Positions 1 through 8,790 of a stretch of 64,000 nt of DNA are shown here, in pieces (the stretch's first letter is position 1; each line of letters starts with the position of its first letter). The translations under genes and the position numbers were made by a program. Source of the DNA: Isosphaeraceae bacterium (GTDB lineage Bacteria; Planctomycetota; Planctomycetia; Isosphaerales; Isosphaeraceae); assembly GCA_026004735.1 (NCBI GenBank), contig BPJS01000001.1, forward strand, positions 372,001-436,000, given 5' to 3'. The notes under the pieces were generated by a model that was not told where the DNA came from, did no database searches, and was given only the letters and a program-made list of their open reading frames with translations.

Positions 1-3000
1 GCGGCCCCGATCCTGGCCGCCGTAGACGGGGGTGAACTCGAAGTCGATCTCGGCCTGGGGGCTGATGGTGCCGGCGCCGTGGAGGCTGAGGGTGTCGCCG
101 GTGATGCGGATCGGGTCGAGCCGGGCCTGTCCGTCCTGGATGCGGAAGGCCAGTTCGGCGCGGTCGAAGGCGGGCCGTCGGCCGTCGCGGGCCAGGTCTA
201 GGGGAGAGATGAGCCGGAGGAACCAGGGGAGCTTGCCGAGGTCGCCGTCGCGGAGGCTGGCCTGACCGGATCCGTTGAGGCGGCGGAGGTCGGTGCCGAC
301 GCCGCTCAGTTCGACCGAGCCGGAGATTTTGCCGGCCAGGTCCTGGCGGCCTGGGATGGTCTGGGTGAAGCGGGCCAGGTCGGCGGCTTCGACACGTGCC
401 CAGGCGTGATACTCGGGGGTGCCGTTGAGCGAGATTTCGGCCTGTCCTTGAAGCGAGCCGCCCAGGAAGCTGGCCTCGATGGCGGGCAGGCTGAGCCGGC
501 CTTCGCTCAGGGCGATGGGGGTGCGGAGCAGGGAGACTTGTTGTTCGGCGACGATGAAGCTATCGAGTTCGAGCTGGCCGGCGAGGGTCAGGCCGCGGCC
601 GTCGGAGCGGCCGGTGATGCCGGTCATCTGGCCGTGGACGTGGTGGACAGAGAGACCGGCGGCCAGGGCGTTGTCCTGGAAGAAGACGCGGCCGTTGTCC
701 CAGGAGCAGACGGCTGGTTCGTCGGCCAGGCCGCTCCAGGCGATGGTCAGGTTGCCGCCGAAGGAGAAGGGTTTGGCCTCGTCGAGCTGGCGGGCGAATT
801 CGGCCAGTCGGGGGGGCATGATGCGGCGGAGTTCGGCGTCGAGGCGGAGCCGATCGACGCGGAGGTCTTCGACGCGGAGGTCGAACTGGCCGGTGTCGCG
901 GAGGTGGACGCGGCCGCCGCGGACGGTGACCGGGGCTTCGCGGAAGGTGAAGGCGACGTCGCGGAGGGTGACGACGCCGTTGTCGAAGTCGAAGCGGCCG
1001 ACGACGTCTTGCATGGCGGGCATTTCGATGGCCTGGCCTGGCTCGACGCCTGGGGTGCCGGGCACGGGCAAGAGGCGGAGTTTGACGCGGGTTTCGTCGT
1101 GTCGGGCGATGGTGATGGTCAGGCGGGTGCGATCGGGCCGGTCGGGCCAGCCGGCGACGACGTGGGCCTCGACGCGGCTGGTGCCGACCGGGTTGAGCAG
1201 ACCCCAGGTGGCGCGCCACTCGGCGGGCAGGGCGTCGCGGAGCTGCTGGTCGAAGGGCAGGCGCTCGGCGTTGAGGCGGATATCGCCGGCGTACTGGCCG
1301 GGGGCGACCAGCTCGACGCGGCCGCTGGCCGTGATCCGTGCCATGTTGTTTTCGCCGCGCATTTCGGTGAAGGTGCAGCCGTTGGGGTGGATCTCGAGTC
1401 GGCCGGTGAGGCGGCGGACAGGGTAAGGAAGACCGTCCCAGCGAATCGCGCAGTCGTCGTTGAGGTCGATGAGGGCTTCGACGCGGAAGTCGTCCCAGGG
1501 GGGGGAGTCGGTGGGCGGGGAGCCTTGCGGGGAGCGGCGGAGGCGTGCGGTGCCGCGGATGCTGCCGGTGGGATGGAACTGGGCGACCAGGGCGCGGATT
1601 TCGGGCGGGAGAGCGGTCAGGAATGGGCTTTCGTCGCCCAGGGGCAGAGAGCCGGCGGTGATGTTGAGGTCGACATCGGGGTCGGGACCGAGCGAGCCGA
1701 CGGTTCCCTTGAGGACCAGGGGTTGGCCGCCGACGATGGTTTCGACGCGTTCGATCTGGAGCTGGTCGCCGCGGCAGACTAAGCGGCCGCGAAGCCGTTC
1801 CAGGGGCATGGGGAAGTGAACGTAGCGGACGGAGACATCGACCAGGTCGATGATGATATCGTGGACGAGCGCTGCGTTGGGGGCTGCGCGGCCCAAGCGG
1901 GCGCGGAGGTTGATGCGACCGAGGCGGTCCCGATCCGGGGGCGCCCATTCGTCCCAAAGCGGGGCGAGAGCAGCGGGCAGGTGGGGTTTGAGGCGGGCGT
2001 CGACCTCGAGGTCGAGGACGGACAGATCGGCGGCCAGGGGAGCGTCGAGGGGGTTCGGGGCGTTCAAGTCGAGCATGGCCGAATGGACCTGAAGGCGGGT
2101 CCGGCCGAAGCGGCCTTCGAGCCAGTTGACGCGGAGGCGGCCATCTTCGAGAGAGGCCGCGCCGACGACGTCGCCCAGGGGGACTGGGAGCGGCGGCCCC
2201 CAGGTTCCGCCGTGCAGTTGGATCTGAAGGCGGTGGCGGATCAGGCCGCGGCGGTCGCAGACCAGTTCGTCGGCCTCGATGTCGAGCGTTCCGGATTCGA
2301 GGCCGGATGCGGCCAGGGCGTCGCGCCAGGGTTGGGGCAAGCGGCCGCGGAGCTTGGAGGAGAGATCGAGGCCGTCGATCGAGGCCCGCCCCAACGCGAG
2401 CTGACCGGCACGGGTGTTGAGCGTGCCCTCGATCTGGACGCGGTCGACCAGGTCGCCCTGGGCCGAGCCGCTCAGGCGGAACAGGCCGTCTTCACCGAGC
2501 GGCTCGAGAAGAAGCTCGACGTCGTGGAAGATCATGGTGCTCTGGCCGTCCTCGACGATCTCGACCAGGCCGCGAGTGACCCGGACGACGGGGCGGACGT
2601 GGGCGGTCTCGGGCCAAGGGTCGGCCAGCAGGCCCTGGACGTTCCAGGAACCGTCGGCCCGCCGGACCAGCCGCAGCGAGGGCTGCGCCACGGTGATTTC
2701 GCGGGGTTCGAGGACGCCCTTCCAGAGCCGCTGGAGGTCGCATTTGACCTGGATCCAGGGCAGCCGGGCCGTGGGAAAGCGGCGGCCGTCGATCGGCTGG
2801 AAGAGGGTGGCCTGGGTCACGTCGAACTGGCCGATCCAGGGGCGAAGCTGGGCGCGGTCGACGCGGAGCTGGCAGCCGGGCAGGTAGCGGGGCAGGTGGA
2901 CGTTGATCAGGGCGACGAGGGTATCGCTATCAGTAATGTATGTATAAGCAAATGTTATGGCTCCGGCGAGTGTGGCGATCAGGAACAGGAGCGACCAGAT

Positions 3001-3030
3001 CAGGGCGCGGGTCAGGCGTGGCCGGGTCAT
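1..3030 (-). CDS. AsmA-like envelope protein (partial, C-terminus beyond left edge)
   Basis: The frame is open from an ATG at 3030 to the first base of the window, so at least 1010 residues are visible and the stop lies outside. Residues about 9-31 form one hydrophobic signal-anchor (LIWSLLFLIATLAG...), followed by a long beta-rich, weakly conserved region. The last visible stretch (LAFRIQDGQARLDPI, then ITGDTLSLHGAGTISP) has the look of the AsmA/YhdP/TamB C-terminal region. Proteins of this type are anchored in the inner membrane, span the periplasm and are thought to move phospholipids or help build the outer membrane. The start overlaps the stop of the upstream glycosyltransferase gene as ATGA, so the two are probably translationally coupled. 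A patch of AT-rich codons covers residues about 24-35. Family level is fairly sure; the exact subfamily is not. Confidence 0.8.
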   Translation of the reverse strand, partial: MTRPRLTRALIWSLLFLIATLAGAITFAYTYITDSDTLVALINVHLPRYLPGCQLRVDRAQLRPWIGQFDVTQATLFQPIDGRRFPTARLPWIQVKCDLQRLWKGVLEPREITVAQPSLRLVRRADGSWNVQGLLADPWPETAHVRPVVRVTRGLVEIVEDGQSTMIFHDVELLLEPLGEDGLFRLSGSAQGDLVDRVQIEGTLNTRAGQLALGRASIDGLDLSSKLRGRLPQPWRDALAASGLESGTLDIEADELVCDRRGLIRHRLQIQLHGGTWGPPLPVPLGDVVGAASLEDGRLRVNWLEGRFGRTRLQVHSAMLDLNAPNPLDAPLAADLSVLDLEVDARLKPHLPAALAPLWDEWAPPDRDRLGRINLRARLGRAAPNAALVHDIIIDLVDVSVRYVHFPMPLERLRGRLVCRGDQLQIERVETIVGGQPLVLKGTVGSLGPDPDVDLNITAGSLPLGDESPFLTALPPEIRALVAQFHPTGSIRGTARLRRSPQGSPPTDSPPWDDFRVEALIDLNDDCAIRWDGLPYPVRRLTGRLEIHPNGCTFTEMRGENNMARITASGRVELVAPGQYAGDIRLNAERLPFDQQLRDALPAEWRATWGLLNPVGTSRVEAHVVAGWPDRPDRTRLTITIARHDETRVKLRLLPVPGTPGVEPGQAIEMPAMQDVVGRFDFDNGVVTLRDVAFTFREAPVTVRGGRVHLRDTGQFDLRVEDLRVDRLRLDAELRRIMPPRLAEFARQLDEAKPFSFGGNLTIAWSGLADEPAVCSWDNGRVFFQDNALAAGLSVHHVHGQMTGITGRSDGRGLTLAGQLELDSFIVAEQQVSLLRTPIALSEGRLSLPAIEASFLGGSLQGQAEISLNGTPEYHAWARVEAADLARFTQTIPGRQDLAGKISGSVELSGVGTDLRRLNGSGQASLRDGDLGKLPWFLRLISPLDLARDGRRPAFDRAELAFRIQDGQARLDPIRITGDTLSLHGAGTISPQAEIDFEFTPVYGGQDRGR

Positions 3031-4346
3031 GGGGCCGTCTCCCGGCTCCCGGGGCGGGTGTGGCCGAGCCGGGAGGCCAGGGTGAATCCGGCCAATCCCA
3101 GCGCGGGCACCAGGACGGGGATTCGGTAGCGGATCGAGCTGACGAAGGCGAGGTGGACGGCGGCGGTGCAGGCCAGGGGGCCGAGCAGGAAGAGGAGGGA
3201 GAGGGAGTCGCGGCGGCGGAGCCAGATGCCGGCGGCGATCAGGGCGTAGAGGGGCAGGACGATGGCGGAGCTGGCCAGCGCCGCGGGGGTGCTGCGGAGC
3301 AGTTCGGCGTTGGGCCAGGGGCTGAAGAAGCGTCCGAGCTTGATGAGGGCGAGGGTTAGGGTGCGGTTGGGGTGGGTTCGGACGAACTCGAGGGCGCGGT
3401 CGCGGAGGAGGCGATCCTGGGTCCGTTCGTCGAGGTTGCGGATGGCCGGGTCGTCGAGGAACCGCATGTCGGAGGCGCCGGTGGCGGAGGGATTGAGGCC
3501 GTCGTAGAGGCTGGCGCCGAGCCAGAGGGAGGTGGGTACGAACGTGCCGTAGATGCGGGCGTTGCGGATCCACCAGGGGGCCAGGATGGCCAGGGCGCCC
3601 AGGGCGACGAGGGTGGCTGGCGTGAGGCCGGTCCACGGCCGGTTGCGCCGGGGGGATGGGCCGGGTTGGGGGTTGGGGGGGTGTTGCCGTGCTGCCAGGA
3701 AGGGCACGGCGAGGATTGGGTAAATGGCGTAGGAGGGGCGGGTCAGGATGAGGGCGCCCTGAAGGGCGCCGGCGGCCAGCGCGGGGGTGGGGCGGCTGGG
3801 GTGGTCGAAGGCGATGGCCAGGCAGTAAAGCCCGGCGATGAGCAGGGGTCCGAAGAGTCCCTCGGAGAGCAGCAGTGCGGAGCTGCCGGCGCTATAGGGT
3901 TCGAGGGCGGCGAGCCAGGCGGTGGCCAGGGCAGCGCGGCGGGCCTGGGCTGGGTCGAGCGACGCGGAGCCGAGCCTGCGCACCAGCGCTGCCAGCAGAG
4001 CGACGGCGAGGGTGCCGAGGGCGGCCTGGGCCAGGCGTGGGGCGAGGGTGGAGTCGCGGCTGAGGATGCGGCAGGCGGCCAGCCAGAGGGGGTAGCCGGG
4101 CGTGCGCAGGGCGTGATGCGGCTGGTCGTATTGCATCACGACATAGGGTTCGCCGCGGAGGATGGTGGAGGCCAGGTGCCAGTAGATCCGGGTGTCGTCG
4201 AAGAGGCAGAGGGAGCCGGAGCGTTGGGCGAGGGTTTCGACGACGATGGCGGCGGCGAGCCGAACCACCAGCGCCACCCCGAGAGCGGCCCAGAGCCAGC
4301 CGCGGTATTGGGAGGGCGTGGGTTGGGGGGCGGGCGTCGGCTCCAT
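3027..4346 (-). CDS. ArnT/GT39-like integral membrane glycosyltransferase
   Basis: This 439-residue protein is polytopic, with a first membrane helix at about residues 18-38. It is followed by a loop with two acidic residues (FDDTRIYWHLAS, D50-D51) where GT-C enzymes place their catalytic Asp, and by a proline-rich substrate loop (RTPGYPLWL). This layout fits the dolichyl-phosphate-mannose/ArnT (GT39, PMT_2) family, which transfers sugars from a polyprenyl-phosphate donor on the outer face of the membrane. The acceptor cannot be told from sequence. Its stop codon overlaps the start of the AsmA-like gene by four bases, suggesting one transcript and a common envelope role. A GGAGG lies about 13 bases upstream of the ATG, farther than usual. 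Confidence 0.75.
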   Translation of the reverse strand: MEPTPAPQPTPSQYRGWLWAALGVALVVRLAAAIVVETLAQRSGSLCLFDDTRIYWHLASTILRGEPYVVMQYDQPHHALRTPGYPLWLAACRILSRDSTLAPRLAQAALGTLAVALLAALVRRLGSASLDPAQARRAALATAWLAALEPYSAGSSALLLSEGLFGPLLIAGLYCLAIAFDHPSRPTPALAAGALQGALILTRPSYAIYPILAVPFLAARQHPPNPQPGPSPRRNRPWTGLTPATLVALGALAILAPWWIRNARIYGTFVPTSLWLGASLYDGLNPSATGASDMRFLDDPAIRNLDERTQDRLLRDRALEFVRTHPNRTLTLALIKLGRFFSPWPNAELLRSTPAALASSAIVLPLYALIAAGIWLRRRDSLSLLFLLGPLACTAAVHLAFVSSIRYRIPVLVPALGLAGFTLASRLGHTRPGSRETAP

Positions 4347-4535
4347 GCGTGGTGAGGGGCCTCCGGCCTGGGTCCGGTGTCGCCCGCCCGGACGAGGCGG
4401 CCGGCGTTCGGCTTTGACCGGGCCCGGTTGCGACGGGGGATCGTAGGCCGGGGGGCGGGCCGGGTCAATCGCAAGTGTCGCCCTCGGCGCTGAGTGGCGA
4501 CGGACCGCAGCGTGTGTGTGGCGGCGGCCCGATGC

Positions 4536-4907
4536 TTACTGGAGCGACCGCTCCCGGGCGATCGCCAGCAGGAGGAGGACGCCGGCTGTGGCCGGTGTGA
4601 GCAGGAGAGTCGCGGCCACGGGGACGGAGAGACCCTGGAAGAACCAGGCCAGGGCCGCCGTCAGGCCGATCAGGGCCAGTCCGCCGCCGAGATCCGAGCG
4701 CCAGGCCAGGACGGCGACGGCGCCGATGAGGGCAGCCAGTCCGAGGTGGCCGGCCCGTGCGTCAGTGTGGGCGGTCGGCCCCTCGCTGAAGGCCGACATC
4801 AGGTTGAACCAGATCCAGAACAAGGCCCAGGTCAGGACCAGACCGCGGGCCGTTCCGCGGAGCCAGAAACCGCGGCTGGTCGAGGGCACCCGCGCCCAGG
4901 TTGCCAT
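4536..4907 (-). CDS. Small polytopic membrane protein, unknown function
   Basis: A 123-residue protein with about four hydrophobic segments (for example GLVLTWALFWIWF, GLAALIGAVAVLAW and TLLLTPATAGVLLLLAIA) and a short basic N-terminus. I do not recognise a characterised family; it resembles small DUF membrane proteins common in planctomycetes. A good ribosome binding site (GGAGG, six-base spacer) precedes the ATG at 4907, which supports the start. It stands alone on the minus strand between the glycosyltransferase (190 bases away) and xseB. Confidence 0.65.
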   Translation of the reverse strand: MATWARVPSTSRGFWLRGTARGLVLTWALFWIWFNLMSAFSEGPTAHTDARAGHLGLAALIGAVAVLAWRSDLGGGLALIGLTAALAWFFQGLSVPVAATLLLTPATAGVLLLLAIARERSLQ

Positions 4908-5040
4908 GGTTGACCTCCGGGCGTTTGCGTCGCCCGATGAACCGACTCAGGGGCACCTCTCGAGGATGTCCTGAATCGACAAGTCCAGCGTACCACGGGC
5001 GTTGGCTGGGAGCGAGCCAGAGCCAGGCTTGGGGGGACGC

Positions 5041-5295
5041 TTAGGCGCCGGGGTCGAACGGTTGGGTTTCGGGGGTGCCGTCGTCGCGGACGCCGGTCAG
5101 GAGCGAGACCTTGCGCTGGGCGTCGTCGAGCAGGGCATGGCAGCGGCGGAGCAGAGCGACGCCGCGTTCGTAGGTGGCCAGCGAGGCGTCGAGGTCGAGT
5201 GAGCCGCTCTCGAGGTCGGCGACCGACTGTTCCAGGGCCTTGAGCGCGGCCTCGAAGCCGAGGGTTTCGACCGGGGGCGGCGTCGATTCGCTCAT
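5041..5295 (-). CDS. xseB: Exodeoxyribonuclease VII small subunit
   Basis: An 84-residue helical protein matching XseB: FEAALKALEQSVADLESGSL then LDASLATYERGVALLRRC, the two helices that pack along the XseA coiled coil. Exonuclease VII degrades single-stranded DNA in the cytoplasm and acts in mismatch repair and clean-up of damaged ends. The usual partner gene xseA is not adjacent here, so the operon found in many bacteria is broken. The start at 5295 is chosen because the conserved family sequence begins a few residues later and an AAGG lies upstream; an in-frame ATG six codons further up (5313) is an alternative. Confidence 0.9.
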   Translation of the reverse strand: MSESTPPPVETLGFEAALKALEQSVADLESGSLDLDASLATYERGVALLRRCHALLDDAQRKVSLLTGVRDDGTPETQPFDPGA

Positions 5296-5624
5296 GGCGG
5301 GCCTTGTCTCCATGGATTGGGCGAATCCGGGGCGGAACGAGCCAGCGCCGAGGCCGATCTGTCGCACGTCGGCGTCCGTCGCGGGAGCCTCTGACGGAGT
5401 TCGAGGCAGAGCGGGGTCGGCGTCGTGGTGGGGGAAGTGGCCGAATGGCCTCGAACCGGGGCGGTTCGAGACGGCCCCAATGTGACCTGCCGGTAGCGTA
5501 CCACCGGTGGGGAGCGGTCGGACAGTCCGGACCGCAGCGGGCGGGGGACAGGTCGCGGTTGTGCCAAGAGGTTGGCGGCGCGGAGCTGGCCGGCGGGCGG
5601 GATCGGGAGGGCGAAGGCAGCGCG
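5296..5624. other. Intergenic region between xseB and the end of the flagellar operon
   Basis: About 330 bases without a supportable gene. It must contain the 3' end of the flagellar transcript and the promoter of xseB. Reading frames across it give only arginine/proline-rich, low-complexity translations typical of GC-rich noncoding DNA. I see no clear terminator hairpin with a T-run. Confidence 0.5.
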
Positions 5625-6722
5625 CTAGGAGGTGGTGGGGAAGGAGGGCTGGGATCGAGGCGTGGTGTGGGGGTGGAGGTGAGTGGAGGGCTGGGGGTGG
5701 CCGGGGGTTTGGGTTGGGCGGGGGGTTGGTGTGGTGGGTCGCTGGCTGAGGTGGGGCCAGATGCGTTGGAGCTGTTCGGCGAGGTGGGGGGGCAGGGGTG
5801 GTCGGCCGAGTCGGGCCTGGGCGAACCAAACGGCCAGCTCGGGCGCGCGAATGACGGGCAGGCCGGCGCGTTCGGCGGCGTGGCGTAGGGTTGACGCGGC
5901 GATCCCGCGGGCGATGGTCCGCACGCCGACCGGAGCGGGCGGCGGACCGCCGCTGATCAGGACGCTGAGGCCTTGGGGGCCGGTCACGACCAGCGCGGCA
6001 CCGGCGCGGAGTTCTCCGGGGTCGCGAAGCCAGGCGCGGGCCAGTTGGTGGCGTCGCGAGCGGATGGCTGGGTCGCCGTCGATGGCGCGCTGTTCCTCGC
6101 GTTGTTCCTGGGGCGTTGGGCGGAGTTGGGTTTCGAAGGCTCGGCGGCGCCAGGCGTAATCGAGCAGCCCGAAGGCGACCCAGGCAGCGGCGAGGAGCAG
6201 GAGGAGTTCTCGGATCAGTTCGGAGGCGGCTTCGAGCAGCCGCGCGGGTGGCTGCTCGGTCAGCGATCCAGCGCGGTCCGCGAGGGGCAGGAGCACGGCG
6301 GCGGCGGCGGTTGCGAGCCAAAGTCCGCGGAGGAGGCTGGTTGCCAACCGGCGCGCGTTGCCGCCGGCCGAGGGGGGGGTGAGCCGGGACCAGTCGGGCC
6401 TGAGCGCTGCTGGGGCCCAGAGGCCGCCGGTCTGGAACAGGTGGGCGATGACGAGGGTTGTCCAGACGCCGAGAAGGATTCCCAGAGCCGGCAGCGCCAG
6501 GGCCGCGATCTGGGCCGGCTCGATTTGTCCCTGGCAGCCGGCGCGGACCAGGCCGATGAAGCCGCCGAGCAGGGCCTTGCCGCCGATGGCGGCGAGCACG
6601 ACGCCGGCCAGGAGGGCGAGCGCTGAGGTCAGTTCGGGGCTATGGGGTGCCAGGCCGGCCTGTCTGGCCCACTGGCGGCGTTGGGGCGAGGGCGTCGGGG
6701 TGCGTTCCTGGGCGTCGCTCAT
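5625..6722 (-). CDS. flhB: Flagellar export gate protein FlhB, non-cleavable variant
   Basis: This 365-residue protein has four membrane segments (about 31-60, 70-98, 130-148 and 163-190), then the conserved cytoplasmic linker with the EGDP-like DGDP at 215-218, and a FlhB C-terminal domain (VGVRTIARGIAASTL, then HAAERAGLPVIRAPELAVWF). FlhB sets export specificity by cutting itself between Asn and Pro of an NPTH motif. At that place this protein reads VVTGPQGLSVLI (about 245-256), so the Asn, Thr and His are missing and self-cleavage is unlikely. A Pro/Thr/His-rich tail follows from about residue 328. The ATG at 6722 overlaps the fliR stop as ATGA, the usual coupling in this operon. Family is sure; loss of cleavage is inference from the motif. 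Confidence 0.88.
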   Translation of the reverse strand: MSDAQERTPTPSPQRRQWARQAGLAPHSPELTSALALLAGVVLAAIGGKALLGGFIGLVRAGCQGQIEPAQIAALALPALGILLGVWTTLVIAHLFQTGGLWAPAALRPDWSRLTPPSAGGNARRLATSLLRGLWLATAAAAVLLPLADRAGSLTEQPPARLLEAASELIRELLLLLAAAWVAFGLLDYAWRRRAFETQLRPTPQEQREEQRAIDGDPAIRSRRHQLARAWLRDPGELRAGAALVVTGPQGLSVLISGGPPPAPVGVRTIARGIAASTLRHAAERAGLPVIRAPELAVWFAQARLGRPPLPPHLAEQLQRIWPHLSQRPTTPTPRPTQTPGHPQPSTHLHPHTTPRSQPSFPTTS

Positions 6723-7540
6723 GGGGTCCACTCCGCCGCCCAGCGGTTCCAGGCGGTCGCGAGGGTCGAGCCGAGCAGGCCGAGGCCGACGAGCGTTAGC
6801 CCGATCCCGAGCACGGCACGGGCAGGCCAGGCCAGGTCGGTGAGCGGTCGCGCGGTGGCCGAGCGTGCCATGACGGCCAGAGCCAGGCTGGCGGCGAGCA
6901 CGCCCAGCCCGGCGGGCGCGGCGGCCTGGAGTGCCAGTCCGAGCGTGGCTCCGATCCGGCCGAAGAGATCGGGCACGAGCTGGGCGAGCCCGTCGGCGTT
7001 GGGTTGTCCGATCGAGGCGGTCTGGCTCCACGCTGGCGGAGCGAGCCGGTAGCTGTTCGCCAGCGCATCGATCAGGCGAAGCGGGCCGTCGAGTGCCAGG
7101 AAGACGGCCGTGGCGATCAGTCCGTAGAGTTGGCCGAGGGGGTTGAGCGGCTCGTCGGGGGGAGCTGGCCCGGGCGACTCCGGGTCAAGCACGCTGGCCG
7201 GTGCCAGTCCGCTTTGGATCCCGACCAGTTCACCGGCCTGGCGCGCTCCGGCGACGACCAGGGCAGCGGTCAGGCCCAGACCGACGCCGAGAGCAAGCTC
7301 CCAAGCCAGCCAGCCGGCCCAGGCGCCTGCGCTGGCTGTGGGCGGCTCCGGCCCAACGGGTCTGATGGGCTGCAGGATCAAGGCCAGGGCCGCCGCAACC
7401 ACCAGCCGCGTCCGGAACCCGAGGGCGGCTCCGCCCCAGCCCGGCGCCACCGAGGCCAAGCCCAGGGGACGGGCGACAGCCAGCAGCGCCGGGGCCACAT
7501 GGAGCAGCCCCTGGTCCAGGCTCGACGGCAGTTCGAACAT
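6719..7540 (-). CDS. fliR: Flagellar biosynthesis protein FliR
   Basis: A 273-residue, very hydrophobic protein with about six membrane helices, containing FliR-typical segments (AGELVGIQSGL, then PLGQLYGLIATAVFLALDGP). FliR is part of the FliP5Q4R1 core that forms the export channel of the flagellar type III secretion apparatus in the inner membrane. The gene lies between fliQ and flhB, the classical order. I place the start at the ATG at 7540, preceded by GGAAGGGG with a spacer of about 10 bases; upstream in-frame codons encode no family sequence. The stop overlaps the flhB start by four bases. Confidence 0.9.
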   Translation of the reverse strand: MFELPSSLDQGLLHVAPALLAVARPLGLASVAPGWGGAALGFRTRLVVAAALALILQPIRPVGPEPPTASAGAWAGWLAWELALGVGLGLTAALVVAGARQAGELVGIQSGLAPASVLDPESPGPAPPDEPLNPLGQLYGLIATAVFLALDGPLRLIDALANSYRLAPPAWSQTASIGQPNADGLAQLVPDLFGRIGATLGLALQAAAPAGLGVLAASLALAVMARSATARPLTDLAWPARAVLGIGLTLVGLGLLGSTLATAWNRWAAEWTP

Positions 7541-7625
7541 CGTGGGCTTGCCCCTTCCGAGCGGCGTCAGGCTCCCAGAACACGGAACAGCGACCCGCAA
7601 GAACCCCGATGCCCACCCCCCAGGC

Positions 7626-7892
7626 TCAGAAACCGGACCCCAGACCCGTGATCAGCGCGCGAGCGAACGCGACCCAGGTGGTCACCAGCCAGGGCAGCAG
7701 CGCCACCACGACGCCGAGCACGACCAGCAGCCGCGGCACCTGAGCGACCACCGGTTCGTGCAACTGGGTCATCGTCTGAATCGCTCCGACGATCAACCCG
7801 ACCAGGACCGCGGCCAGCAGCGGCGGACCTCCCAGCAAGAGCGCGACCCGAAACCCTTCCCGCGTCCAATCGACCAGGCGCGTTACGTCCAT
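7626..7892 (-). CDS. fliQ: Flagellar biosynthesis protein FliQ
   Basis: An 88-residue protein with two membrane helices, matching FliQ in length and pattern: the first helix ends in AVLVGLIVGAIQTMTQLHE, the second is LLVVLGVVVALLPWLVTTWV. FliQ subunits wrap around FliP/FliR in the export gate. The gene follows fliP after 43 bases and precedes fliR. The start at 7892 gives the standard family length; residues further upstream in the same frame are not FliQ-like. Confidence 0.92.
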   Translation of the reverse strand: MDVTRLVDWTREGFRVALLLGGPPLLAAVLVGLIVGAIQTMTQLHEPVVAQVPRLLVVLGVVVALLPWLVTTWVAFARALITGLGSGF

Positions 7893-7935
7893 CGGACCCT
7901 GCCTCCAGCGAGGATTGAGCAGTGAACCAGGCCGC

Positions 7936-8790
7936 TCAGCCGGACGTTTCAAAACTTCGCAAGAGGGTGTCGGCCACGAGCATCCAGCCGTCGGCCAGCA
8001 CAAACAGGGCCAGCTTCAGCGGCAGCGCGACCAGAGCCGGCGGCAGCAGAAACAGGCCCATCGCCGAGAGGACCGCCGAGGTGACCAGGTCGATCACCAG
8101 GAACGGCAGGTAGATGGCAAAGCCCATCAGCAGGGCGGTGGTCAGCTCGCTGATCAGGAACGCTGGAGCGACCACCCGGAAGGGAACGTCCTGGGCGGTC
8201 GTTGGTTCCGGGCGGCCAGGTGAGGGCGGCAGGGCATGGTCGTACAAAGCCCAAAGATAGTGTTGGTGCTTGGATTTGACGATCTGGTCAATCATAAATG
8301 TTTTGATTGGGGTGGTGGCCGTGGTCCAGGCGGTCGCGGCGTCGGTCCGCCCGGCGGCGAACGGCTCGATCGCTGTCTCGTAGACGCGTTGGCCGGTTGG
8401 CGCCATGACCAGCGCGGTCAGGAGCAGGGCCAGCGCGGTCAGCACCTGGTTGCCGGGTACCTGGGGGCTGCCTAGGGCCTGGCGGGTCAGCAGCAGGACG
8501 ACGCTGATCCGGGTGAACGCGGTGAGGACGAGCAGAGCGACGGGGATCAGGGAGGCGGCGGCGAAGAGGAGGACGGTCGTCGCGCTGCGGGCGATGGCCT
8601 CGCCGGTGGGAAGCCAGGCGGGCAGCGCGTTGGGCGGTGTGGGGGGAGAGGCTGGGGGTTCGGCCTGGGCTGGTTGGGGAATCTCCGGCAAGTCCAGGGC
8701 GGAGTTGCCCCGCAGCGGGGAGGCCAGGGGGGATTCCTGGGCGGGGATGGTGTGTGAGAGGAGCAGGAGGAGGGCCAGGGAGGCGGTCAT
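7936..8790 (-). CDS. fliP: Flagellar biosynthesis protein FliP
   Basis: A 284-residue protein with a cleavable signal peptide (residues 1-18, ending IPAQES), as is usual for FliP. The family signatures are present: TAFTRISVVLLLTRQALG followed by PQVPGNQVLTALALLL, and near the C-terminus FLISELTTALLMGFAIYLPF then LVIDLVTSAVLSAMGL. FliP forms a pentamer that is the heart of the export channel. The segment between signal peptide and first conserved helix is Pro/Ala-rich and longer than usual. Residues KTFMIDQIVKS are encoded by unusually AT-rich codons (around 8265-8300). The ATG overlaps the fliO stop by four bases. Confidence 0.95.
   Translation of the reverse strand: MTASLALLLLLSHTIPAQESPLASPLRGNSALDLPEIPQPAQAEPPASPPTPPNALPAWLPTGEAIARSATTVLLFAAASLIPVALLVLTAFTRISVVLLLTRQALGSPQVPGNQVLTALALLLTALVMAPTGQRVYETAIEPFAAGRTDAATAWTTATTPIKTFMIDQIVKSKHQHYLWALYDHALPPSPGRPEPTTAQDVPFRVVAPAFLISELTTALLMGFAIYLPFLVIDLVTSAVLSAMGLFLLPPALVALPLKLALFVLADGWMLVADTLLRSFETSG

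Noticed and set aside
406..3129. Long plus-strand reading frames with Glu/Val/Ala/Gly-rich translations
   Set aside because: They are antisense to the AsmA-like gene, which has a membrane anchor, natural composition and an ATGA overlap with its neighbour. The plus-strand translations are low-complexity and typical of antisense frames in GC-rich genes.
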